The position numbers and the translations under genes were made by a program. Below are positions 17,045-25,401 of a stretch of DNA of 46,366 nucleotides, piece after piece; position 1 is the first letter of the stretch; every line of letters begins with the position of its first letter. The notes beneath the pieces were generated by a model. It saw only the letters and a list, made by a program, of their open reading frames with translations, searched no databases and had not been told where the DNA came from. The DNA comes from UBA5603 sp964501315 (GTDB lineage: Bacteria > Bacillota_I > Bacilli_A > Izemoplasmatales > Hujiaoplasmataceae), in contig CAZCSO010000013.1 in assembly GCA_964501315.1 (NCBI GenBank), positions 1 through 46,366 on the forward strand, read 5' to 3'.

Positions 17045-19531
17045 ATGTTTGGATTTTTAAATATCAATAAAAAAACGTTAAAACGACTTGAACGGATTGC
17101 CGATCAAGTTTTGGGATTAGAAGAAGACTACAAAGCGTTGAGCGATGAAGCCTTGCAAGCGAAAACCGTCGAATTCAAAGAGCGCTATAAGAATGGCGAA
17201 ACGTTGGAACAACTGATGGTGGAAGCCTATGCTACCGTTCGCGAAGCGTCGACTCGTGTCACGAAAATGACGCCCTTCAAAGTCCAGGTTATGGGTGCTG
17301 TGGTTATTCATGAAGGCAATATCGCCGAAATGAAAACTGGTGAAGGAAAAACCTTAACCGCCGTTATGCCCGCTTATTTAAATGCCTTGACAGGTCAAGG
17401 TGTCCACATTGTCACGGTCAATGAATACTTGGCCGGTCGTGAAGTTAACGGTGAAATCGGTGATTTGTTCCGCTTCTTAGGATTAACCGTTGGCTTAAAT
17501 CTTCGTGAGTTGACACCTGAACAAAAGCGTGAAGCGTATGATGCGGACATTCTGTATTCGACCAACAATGAATTAGGGTTCGACTACTTGCGTGATCACA
17601 TGGTCATCTACAAGGAAAATCTTGTACAACGGCCTTTAGCATTTGCGATTATCGATGAAGTTGACTCGATCTTAGTCGATGAAGCCAGAACCCCACTGAT
17701 TATTTCTGGCGGTGAAAAAAATACCGCTCAACTCTACTTGCAAGCCAACATTTTTGCCATCCGTCTTCAATCGGATGATTATCAAGTCGATATCAAAGAC
17801 AAGACCGTTAACTTGACGGAAATCGGGATTCGTAAAGCCGAAGATTTTTTCCATGTTGAGAACCTTTACGATTTGGACAACGTTACGTTATTGCACCACA
17901 TCAACAACGCCTTAAAAGCCAATTATATCATGCAAAAAGATGTCGATTATGTCGTTCAAGAAGGCAAAGTCATCATCGTCGACTCCTTCACGGGACGTTT
18001 GATGCATGGTCGTCAATTTTCCGAAGGATTGCATCAAGCTTTGGAAGCAAAAGAAGCAGTTGAAGTCAAGAAAGAGACAACGACGTTGGCGACGATTACC
18101 TTCCAAAACTTCTTTAGAATGTATAAAAAACTAGCCGGTATGACCGGTACCGCAAAAACCGAAGAAGAAGAATTCCGTTCGATCTACAACATGGAAGTAG
18201 TGGAAATTCCCACCAACAAACCCGTTGTTCGTGTCGATGACAACGACTTGATTTTTGCGACCATGAAGGCAAAATACATCGCGTTAGCCGATGAAATTGC
18301 CCGACGTCATGAATTGGGTCAACCCTTGCTAATCGGTACTATTTCGATTGAAAGTTCCGAACTATTAAGTGGTTTATTGAAAAAACGTGGGATTCGTCAT
18401 GATGTCTTAAATGCCAAGCAGCACGAACGAGAAGCCGAGATTGTCGCTAATGCCGGGTTAAAAGGTGCCGTGACGATTGCGACGAACATGGCTGGTCGTG
18501 GGACCGATATTAAACTCGGAGAAGGCGTTAAAGAATTAGGCGGATTGGCAGTTATTGGTACAGAACGCCATGAATCGCGTCGTATCGACAATCAGTTACG
18601 TGGTCGTGGCGGCCGTCAAGGTGACCCGGGTTATTCACGTTTCTATCTATCAGCGGAAGACGATTTGTTGAAACGTTTTGGTGGCGATCGCTTTAAAAAC
18701 ATGATTTCAATGATTACCATGAACAAAGGATCGGATGTCGAATCACCGCTTGATTACGGTATGTTTTCAAAGATGGTGATGCGTGCACAACGACAAATCG
18801 AAGGCAATAACTTTGACCGACGCAAAACCGTCTTACAATACGATGAAGTATTGAGACGTCAACGTGAAATAATCTATGCACAACGGACGGATGTTCTTTT
18901 CAAAGAAGTCATTGAAGATGACGTCAATAGCATGATTGATGCGACCATTCAATCGATTCTTTCAACCTATCAATCCGATTCCAAGGAAATCATCAAACAA
19001 CTCAATCGGTATTTCCCAGCAAATGTCGTAGAGGAATCGTTGATTCTTAATTCATCCACTGATCTTTACCCGGTTGTCAAACAATGGGCGGAAAAAGAGA
19101 TTGAGCTGAAAAAGAGCTTAACCAACGAGAAAATATACAATGATTTTCTTAAAGCGATTACGCTACGCGTCGTTGATACTTATTGGGTTCAGCACATCGA
19201 TGCAATGAGTGAACTCCGTCAAGCGGTATCACTTCAAAGTTACGGTCAAATTAATCCGTTCCGTGAGTATCAGGAAACCGGATTTAGAATGTTTGAAACG
19301 ATGGTTTCAAACATTCGAAACGACGTAACGCGGTTTGTCTTGAAAGCACAAGTTCGCCAAAACACCGAACGCGTTCAAGTTGCTAAACCGATTTCAACGT
19401 ATTCTGGAAAAGAAGACGAATCCAGAAAAAGACAACCCGTCAAATCGCAACAAACTGTCGGTCGTAATGATCCGTGTCCTTGCGGTTCGGGTAAAAAATT
19501 TAAAAATTGTCATGGACGCAACGTCCATTAA
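17045..19531 (+). CDS. secA: Protein translocase subunit SecA
   Basis: The preprotein-translocating ATPase at the SecYEG channel. 828 residues, typical for Bacillota. Walker A MKTGEGKTLTA is near residue 96 and the Walker B/signature is DEVDSILVDEARTPLIISG. NMAGRGTDIKLG and the RGRGGRQGDPG segment follow. The helical scaffold and a complete C-terminal SEC-C zinc tail (CPCGSGKKFKNCHG) for SecB/ribosome contact are also present. The start is ATG 17045 (MFGFLNINKKTLKRL), set by GAGGTG and family alignment. prfB begins 14 bases after the stop. Confidence 0.98.
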   Translation: MFGFLNINKKTLKRLERIADQVLGLEEDYKALSDEALQAKTVEFKERYKNGETLEQLMVEAYATVREASTRVTKMTPFKVQVMGAVVIHEGNIAEMKTGEGKTLTAVMPAYLNALTGQGVHIVTVNEYLAGREVNGEIGDLFRFLGLTVGLNLRELTPEQKREAYDADILYSTNNELGFDYLRDHMVIYKENLVQRPLAFAIIDEVDSILVDEARTPLIISGGEKNTAQLYLQANIFAIRLQSDDYQVDIKDKTVNLTEIGIRKAEDFFHVENLYDLDNVTLLHHINNALKANYIMQKDVDYVVQEGKVIIVDSFTGRLMHGRQFSEGLHQALEAKEAVEVKKETTTLATITFQNFFRMYKKLAGMTGTAKTEEEEFRSIYNMEVVEIPTNKPVVRVDDNDLIFATMKAKYIALADEIARRHELGQPLLIGTISIESSELLSGLLKKRGIRHDVLNAKQHEREAEIVANAGLKGAVTIATNMAGRGTDIKLGEGVKELGGLAVIGTERHESRRIDNQLRGRGGRQGDPGYSRFYLSAEDDLLKRFGGDRFKNMISMITMNKGSDVESPLDYGMFSKMVMRAQRQIEGNNFDRRKTVLQYDEVLRRQREIIYAQRTDVLFKEVIEDDVNSMIDATIQSILSTYQSDSKEIIKQLNRYFPANVVEESLILNSSTDLYPVVKQWAEKEIELKKSLTNEKIYNDFLKAITLRVVDTYWVQHIDAMSELRQAVSLQSYGQINPFREYQETGFRMFETMVSNIRNDVTRFVLKAQVRQNTERVQVAKPISTYSGKEDESRKRQPVKSQQTVGRNDPCPCGSGKKFKNCHGRNVH

Positions 19532-19545
19532 TCTCAGGTGATTGC

Positions 19546-20646
19546 GTGACGCATTTAGAATTAAAAGTCATTATTTCTGAATTGAAGGAAGCCTTAGCCA
19601 TTCTTGATAAATCATTTCCCAAAGCCACGTATCAAAAACGTGTAAGTGAGTTGGATGAAATGGTTATGCAAGGTGATTTTTGGTCTAACCAAAAACAAGC
19701 TCAATCCATCATTTCCGAACAGAACGAACTTAAATCGCATCTGGATGATTATAATCGTATTCATGATCAATTTGATACGTTTCAAATGACGTATGAGTTA
19801 TCGTTAATCGATGATACCATGGATTTGTCAACCGTTGAAGCGGATGTCGAAGCGTGGTACAAGTCCGTGAATGAACTTCGAGTTTCGACATTGCTTAACA
19901 AGCCTTATGACAAACTCAATGCGATTATGGAGTTCCATCCTGGAGCAGGAGGAACGGAAAGTCAAGACTGGGCGGAAATGCTGTTTCGAATGTACGCTCG
20001 TTATGCCGAAAGCAAACGTTATAAACTTTCCGTCTTGGATTATCAAGTCGGTGAAGAAGCGGGGATCAAATCGGCTACCGTATTAATTTCTGGGATGAAT
20101 GCCTACGGGTATCTAAAAGCCGAAAGCGGTGTTCATCGGTTGGTTCGAATTTCGCCGTTTGATGCTTCTGGACGTCGTCATACGTCGTTTGCATCGATTA
20201 CGGTTGTTCCCGAATTGGACGATTCCATAACCATCGATATTGATGAAAACGATCTTAAAATCGATGTGTACCGTTCTAGCGGCAATGGCGGTCAAAGCGT
20301 CAATACCACGGATTCGGCCGTTCGAATTACCCATCTTCCAACCAAAATCGTAGTCACATGTCAAAATGAACGCAGCCAAATACAAAATCGTGAAACGGCG
20401 ATGCGGGTTTTAAAAGGAAAACTTTATCAGATTGAACTTGAAAAGCAACAAGACGAATTGGAAAAATTAGCCAATAACAAGCAATCCAATGCGTTCGGAT
20501 CTCAAATTCGAAGTTATGTGTTTCATCCTTATTCGATGGTCAAAGATCATCGAACCAATCAGGAAACTGGTAACGTCCAAAAAGTCATGGACGGCGATTT
20601 AGATGATTTTATCGATGCATTCTTAATGATGCAATCGCAATCGTAG
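19546..20646 (+). CDS. prfB: Peptide chain release factor 2, without programmed frameshift
   Basis: RF2 terminates translation at UGA and UAA. 366 residues from GTG 19546, preceded by AGGTGAT. The codon-recognition tripeptide SPF is at 203-205 and GGQ at 248-250, both in their RF2 positions. The reading frame runs unbroken through the N-terminal region (LDKSFPKATYQKRVSELDE) where most bacteria carry an in-frame UGA and a +1 shift site, so the common autoregulation is absent. Presence of RF2 and TGA stops in neighbouring genes show UGA is not read as Trp. The yitT-type gene follows after 12 bases. Confidence 0.96.
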   Translation: MTHLELKVIISELKEALAILDKSFPKATYQKRVSELDEMVMQGDFWSNQKQAQSIISEQNELKSHLDDYNRIHDQFDTFQMTYELSLIDDTMDLSTVEADVEAWYKSVNELRVSTLLNKPYDKLNAIMEFHPGAGGTESQDWAEMLFRMYARYAESKRYKLSVLDYQVGEEAGIKSATVLISGMNAYGYLKAESGVHRLVRISPFDASGRRHTSFASITVVPELDDSITIDIDENDLKIDVYRSSGNGGQSVNTTDSAVRITHLPTKIVVTCQNERSQIQNRETAMRVLKGKLYQIELEKQQDELEKLANNKQSNAFGSQIRSYVFHPYSMVKDHRTNQETGNVQKVMDGDLDDFIDAFLMMQSQS

Positions 20647-20658
20647 AAAGGAATAATC

Positions 20659-21594
20659 GTGCCCGTAAGATCATTTCGTATCCGTAAAATCGGACGATTA
20701 GAACAGTATTTTTTCTTGACCCTTGGGGTTTTCTCAATGGCCGTTGCCTATCATTTCTTTGTCATTCCGTCCGGTTTGGTGGTCGGGGGCTCAACCGGAA
20801 TTGCGATGATTCTCCATCGCTATATTCCCTCCATTCCGATTTCCTTGTATTCGATGGTGCTCAATACGTTCATATTGTTTTTAGCACTCTTCTTTCTTGG
20901 AAAACGCGAATTTTTGACGAGTATCTATGGTTCGTTGTTATTCCCTGTGTTTTTAGCGTTTTTCGAATGGATTGTCGGCGATCCGTCGTTTGGTCAAAAC
21001 GATTTGTTACTGGTCATTCTTTATGCCGGCATGCTGGCCGGACTTGGATTTGGCTTAGTCGTTGAGTACGGAGGATCCACCGGTGGATCGGATATTTTAA
21101 TTAAGATTACCAAGAAGTATTCTAAACTAAGTTTGCGTTTATCGGTTTACCTTGTCGACGGAGCAATCATCGTTGCCGGTGCTTTGACCCATCCGAATGG
21201 ATTGAATCAGGGCTTTATCAATTTGCTATATGCCGTCGTCATGGTCTTTATTAGCGGTTTTGTGTCCGATGCGATTGTCATGGGCAATCAGTCGAAAAAA
21301 GCAGTCAATATCATCACCGACAAACCCAAAGAGATTAAACAGGAATTATTCAATACGCTTCGACGCGGTATGACCGAGTTGCAAAGTATCGGCGGTTTCA
21401 CCGAAAGTAAAAAGACCTTGTTAATTACCGTCATTCAAAATCGTGAGTACCACCGCGTTCGGGAAATCATTCTTTCGATTGATCCCAAAGCGTTCGTTTA
21501 TGTTACACCCGCTTCCGAAATTCAAGGAGAATGGTCGACCAAAGAAGAGGTGTATGTCAAAAATGAAGAGCGTACAAAACCTAAAGCGCCATAA
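20659..21594 (+). CDS. YitT family membrane protein (DUF161/DUF2179)
   Basis: 311 residues. Five or so membrane helices in the first 215 residues include the signature VIPSGLVVGGSTGIAMIL and the second-repeat LVVEYGGSTGGSDILIKI. A C-terminal cytosolic DUF2179 domain follows (ITDKPKEIKQEL...RGMTELQSIGGFTESKKTLLITVIQNREYHRVREIIL). Function is unproven; YitT proteins are common in Bacillota and often present in several copies. Start GTG 20659 has GAAAGGAA 7 bases upstream. The 3' end overlaps recX. Confidence 0.92.
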   Translation: MPVRSFRIRKIGRLEQYFFLTLGVFSMAVAYHFFVIPSGLVVGGSTGIAMILHRYIPSIPISLYSMVLNTFILFLALFFLGKREFLTSIYGSLLFPVFLAFFEWIVGDPSFGQNDLLLVILYAGMLAGLGFGLVVEYGGSTGGSDILIKITKKYSKLSLRLSVYLVDGAIIVAGALTHPNGLNQGFINLLYAVVMVFISGFVSDAIVMGNQSKKAVNIITDKPKEIKQELFNTLRRGMTELQSIGGFTESKKTLLITVIQNREYHRVREIILSIDPKAFVYVTPASEIQGEWSTKEEVYVKNEERTKPKAP

Positions 21595-22363
21595 TCAGTC
21601 CTACCAATTAGTATTAATCGATGAAAATCAATCAACGTTCGATTTCGTCGTTTCAGAAGATTTAATCGTTAAGTATCGCTTGCTTAAGGGTAAAATAATC
21701 GATGAAACGACGTTTCGTGCTTTTAAAAGCGACGTTGCCATGGATGCCTTGATGCAAAAGGCGAAAACATATGTTGTTCGTTACTCGAAGAGTGTTTCGC
21801 AAACCAAAGCGTATCTTGAATCGAAAACCGATGACTATAAAGCGATTTTTCACATTCTCGATGAGCTTAAGAAACTTAATCTGTTGAATGACGAACGCTT
21901 GATTGAACAGTTGATTGATACCGCGGTAACCATCAAAAAAGAAGGTCCGCTTAAAATCAAAATGACTTTGAAGTCAATGGGATTTCAAGAAGACGATTTT
22001 ATGGAACGCTTGTTAGAGATATCAGAAAGTCATTTAAATGAGAATCTAACCTATCTCTTTGACAAACAGCTTCTCAGTTATCAATCGAAACCAGCATTGA
22101 AAGCGACGATACTGATGAAGCAATACTTGCATCAAAAAGGCTACTCGATTTCCGATGTTGATCGCTTTGTCAATCAACAATCCAATCGGTTCTCTACGAC
22201 CGATGATGAAATCAAACACATCAAAGAGGATGCGCTTCGCATCCAAAAAAAATTGGACAAACAGGATCTTTCAACTACGGAGTATCGTCAAAAATTGACG
22301 CAGTCCTTGCTGTCAAAAGGGTATCGGTACGCCGTCGTAAAGACCTATTTAGAAGGGAGATAA
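21563..22363 (+). CDS. recX: Regulatory protein RecX
   Basis: 266 residues built of the three-helix repeats typical of RecX: AKTYVVRYSKSVSQTKAYLE, then LKKLNLLNDERLIEQLIDTA with the L-N-D-x-R signature, then GPLKIKMTLKSMGFQ and a C-terminal QKLTQSLLSKGYRYAVVKTYLE. RecX binds RecA filaments and limits or modulates recombination. The start is ambiguous: ATG 21563 suits the AGGTG ribosome binding site better, while ATG 21554 is 9 bases upstream. Either way it overlaps the end of the YitT gene. glgB starts 3 bases after the stop, so recX shares a transcript with glycogen genes. Confidence 0.88.
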   Translation: MKSVQNLKRHNQSYQLVLIDENQSTFDFVVSEDLIVKYRLLKGKIIDETTFRAFKSDVAMDALMQKAKTYVVRYSKSVSQTKAYLESKTDDYKAIFHILDELKKLNLLNDERLIEQLIDTAVTIKKEGPLKIKMTLKSMGFQEDDFMERLLEISESHLNENLTYLFDKQLLSYQSKPALKATILMKQYLHQKGYSISDVDRFVNQQSNRFSTTDDEIKHIKEDALRIQKKLDKQDLSTTEYRQKLTQSLLSKGYRYAVVKTYLEGR

Positions 22364-22366
22364 TCC

Positions 22367-24265
22367 ATGAACGACAAGATGACGGATTTAGACTTGTTTT
22401 TATTCAACGAAGGTAAATTGCTCGAAGCATACAAACATTTCGGTGCCCATCTCATCAAAGATGAGTTAAATCGTGATGCCGGCGTTCGTTTTACCGTGTA
22501 TGCTCCCCATGCGAAAATTGTGAGTGTCATTGGTGATTTCAATAATTGGGACTCTCGCATTAACGTCATGGAGAAAATAGACGATATGGGGATTTACCGT
22601 CTGTTTATACCAAGGATTGGCGAATGGTCTAAGTATAAATACTGCATTGTGACCGCATACGGACAAACCATCTATAAATCCGATCCCTATGGGTATTTTG
22701 CCGATAATCGTCCTGAAACGTCTTCCAAAGTCTATGATCTTGAAGGCTATGTTTGGCACGATCAAACCTACATGGAAAAGCGCCGTTTTCAATCGATTGT
22801 TCACGATAAATTGTCCATATACGAACTTCACTTGGGCTCTTGGATGACCAAACCCGACGGCTCGTTTCATAAATACAACGAGTTGGTTGATTACCTTATT
22901 CCTTATGTGAAAGCTCATGGTTTTTCACATATCGAATTGTTGCCCATCGTCGAACATCCTTTGGATGAGTCTTGGGGTTATCAAGGAACCGGGTACTATT
23001 CGGCAACATCCCGTTATGGCGTTCCGAAAGACTTGATGTATTTGATTGACATGTGTCACCAAAATCAGATTGGTGTAATCTTTGACTGGGTTCCGGGACA
23101 CATTTGCAAAGACGCACATGGACTCTATTTTTTTGATGGCGAACCCCTTTATGAATACAACGATTACCATATTCGTGAAAACGAAGTATGGGGGACCGTC
23201 AATCTGGATTTAGGGAAAGGGATTACGCGTAGTTTTCTCATTTCAAATGCCATGTTTTGGATGCAGTATTTCCATTGTGATGGATTCCGGATCGATGCCG
23301 TCAGCAACATCGTTTACTATCTCGGCGATCAATCAAAGGGAACCAACACGGGAGCGGTTGATTTCTTAAAACAACTATCCTACACCATTAAACAAAAAGA
23401 TGCCTCAGTACTGCTCATGGCAGAAGATTCCACAACGTTTCCAAAGATGACCTATCCGGTTTCCGATGGAGGCATTGGGTTTGATTTCAAATGGAACATG
23501 GGATGGATGAACGACACCCTGAAGTACTTTGAAAAAGATCCAGTATACCGTAAGTATCATCATGATCTGATTACCTTCGGTATGGTTTATGCCTATTCCG
23601 AAAAATTTATCTTACCGTTATCTCACGATGAAGTCGTTCATGGAAAACATTCATTGATTAATAAAATGCCGGGCGATTACTGGCAAAAATTTGCGAATTT
23701 TAGAACCTTAATCGGATTGCAGTTTACGCACCCAGGCAAAAAATTGTTATTTATGGGCGGAGAATTTGCCCAAATGCACGAATGGAAAGATAAAGACGAA
23801 TTGGAATGGTTTTTATTGCAATACCCCTTGCACGAACGTGCCAATCGTTTTGTTCGGGACTTAATCCAGGTTTATAATCATCATAAAGCACTCTATGAGA
23901 TGGATCATCAACCCGAAGGCTTTTCATGGATTGATGCATCCAATCGCGAACAATCCGTATTTTCGTTTGTTCGTTACGCTCATGACCCAAATGATTTTTG
24001 CATTGTCGTTTTGAATATGACGCCGAATGCGTATGAAGAGTTTTCCATCGGGGTTCCAAAAATGGGACTCTATGAAGAACTGTTGAACAGCGATAAAGAT
24101 ATTTACGGCGGATCAAACGTATTCAATGGATTACCGCTTCAAGCGAAAAAAGAACCGATGCATCAGCGTGAGTTTTCCATCACGCTAAAAGTCGCACCGC
24201 TCTCCATAACGATATTGGAATATCGTTCGGGTGAAGGGCTGTTTGAATCGGAAGTTATCAACTGA
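22367..24265 (+). CDS. glgB: 1,4-alpha-glucan branching enzyme
   Basis: A GH13 enzyme that forms alpha-1,6 branches in glycogen. 632 residues: an N-terminal CBM48 domain (FGAHL...VRFTVYAPHAKIVSVIGDFNNWD), then a TIM barrel with the full catalytic set, nucleophile D310 in DGFRIDAV, acid/base E353 in MAEDSTTFP and D421 in LPLSHDEVVHGK, and a beta-sheet C-terminus. KMPGDYWQKFANFR is typical of GlgB. AGAAGGGAGA precedes the ATG. Its TGA stop overlaps the glgC ATG by one base. Confidence 0.97.
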   Translation: MNDKMTDLDLFLFNEGKLLEAYKHFGAHLIKDELNRDAGVRFTVYAPHAKIVSVIGDFNNWDSRINVMEKIDDMGIYRLFIPRIGEWSKYKYCIVTAYGQTIYKSDPYGYFADNRPETSSKVYDLEGYVWHDQTYMEKRRFQSIVHDKLSIYELHLGSWMTKPDGSFHKYNELVDYLIPYVKAHGFSHIELLPIVEHPLDESWGYQGTGYYSATSRYGVPKDLMYLIDMCHQNQIGVIFDWVPGHICKDAHGLYFFDGEPLYEYNDYHIRENEVWGTVNLDLGKGITRSFLISNAMFWMQYFHCDGFRIDAVSNIVYYLGDQSKGTNTGAVDFLKQLSYTIKQKDASVLLMAEDSTTFPKMTYPVSDGGIGFDFKWNMGWMNDTLKYFEKDPVYRKYHHDLITFGMVYAYSEKFILPLSHDEVVHGKHSLINKMPGDYWQKFANFRTLIGLQFTHPGKKLLFMGGEFAQMHEWKDKDELEWFLLQYPLHERANRFVRDLIQVYNHHKALYEMDHQPEGFSWIDASNREQSVFSFVRYAHDPNDFCIVVLNMTPNAYEEFSIGVPKMGLYEELLNSDKDIYGGSNVFNGLPLQAKKEPMHQREFSITLKVAPLSITILEYRSGEGLFESEVIN

Positions 24266-25401
24266 TGGAACGATCGCTGATTGCCATGATTTTGGTTGGC
24301 GGGAAAGGCACCCGTCTTAAATCCATTACCAAAGAGACCGCTAAACCAGCGGTTTCTTTTGGTGCGAAATACCGTCTTATCGATTTCACTCTATCCAATT
24401 TGACGTATTCCAATATTGATATCATAGGCATCATTACACAATATGAACCCTATGAATTGATGGCGTATATTGGTAACGGCGGGTCATGGGATTTAGATAC
24501 CATTGATGGGGGCATTTCGTTTTTGACGCCGTTTTCCAAAGCAGGCGATGTTCAATGGCAAAAAGGAACCGCTCATGCCATTCGTCAATACTTCAACTTC
24601 GTGTATCAGTATCACGCCGATCATGTGCTGATATTAGCGGGCGATCATATTTATCAAATGGATTATCAAGCCATGTTTCAACATCATCTATCAACGCAAG
24701 CCGATTTAACGATTGCCTCGACCGATGTTAAATTAGAAGAAGCGAATCGGTTTGGGATCTTATCTTACGATGATTCAACGAAGGTTACGGCCTTTGAAGA
24801 AAAGCCGGAAGTTCCTTCCTCTTTGCATGCATCGATGGGAATCTATCTTTTCAAAACCGACGTTTTGGCGAAGTTATTGCAAGTAACGGCAAATGAAGAA
24901 ACCGTCGATTTTGGTAAAAACATCATTCCAAAAGCGTTGATTGACGCCTACTCCGTTTACGCGTATCCATTCAAAGGATATTGGCGCGATGTGGGGACTT
25001 TACAATCCTTATACGATGCCCATATGGACATGATTGATGACCCTAATTTTTTATCGCTTAATGTTTCGAAGGGCATTCAAACGTACTCAAAATCGATGAA
25101 TCTTCCTCCTCATATCGTATTGGAAGATGGGGTTATCAAACAGAGTATTATCGCCGATGGTTGTGTTATTGACGGGACCGTCAAACACTCGTCGATTGGC
25201 TATCAGTGCGTCGTTATGAAAAACGCATCGATTGAAGATTCGGTCTTGTTACCGAACGTTTTTGTGTCTGAAAATGTTCGTTTGAAGAATGTCATTGTCA
25301 ATAAAAACGTCATATTGCCGGAAAACTACGTTGCCATCCTAGATCACGTTGATGTCATTGATACCGACACAATGTGGGAAGTAGGTGCCATCGATGAATA
25401 A
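24265..25401 (+). CDS. glgC: Glucose-1-phosphate adenylyltransferase (ADP-glucose pyrophosphorylase)
   Basis: Makes ADP-glucose, the glycogen precursor. 378 residues. The nucleotide-binding loop LVGGKGTRLKSIT is intact, followed by KPAVSFGAKYRLIDFTLSN, the GTAHAIRQ segment, LAGDHIYQMDY (metal-binding Asp), FEEKP and the C-terminal left-handed beta-helix of hexapeptide repeats. This is the catalytic subunit; the GlgD-like regulatory half is fused to GlgA in the next gene. The two coding regions overlap by 8 bases. Confidence 0.96.
   Translation: MERSLIAMILVGGKGTRLKSITKETAKPAVSFGAKYRLIDFTLSNLTYSNIDIIGIITQYEPYELMAYIGNGGSWDLDTIDGGISFLTPFSKAGDVQWQKGTAHAIRQYFNFVYQYHADHVLILAGDHIYQMDYQAMFQHHLSTQADLTIASTDVKLEEANRFGILSYDDSTKVTAFEEKPEVPSSLHASMGIYLFKTDVLAKLLQVTANEETVDFGKNIIPKALIDAYSVYAYPFKGYWRDVGTLQSLYDAHMDMIDDPNFLSLNVSKGIQTYSKSMNLPPHIVLEDGVIKQSIIADGCVIDGTVKHSSIGYQCVVMKNASIEDSVLLPNVFVSENVRLKNVIVNKNVILPENYVAILDHVDVIDTDTMWEVGAIDE

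Noticed and set aside
19546..19700. Programmed frameshift in prfB
   Set aside because: No in-frame TGA and no CTTTGA-type slippery site in the N-terminal region; the frame is continuous.
22466..22918. 150-codon open frame on the minus strand inside glgB
   Set aside because: Antisense shadow of a strongly conserved gene; composition is that of a reversed coding strand and no promoter is seen.
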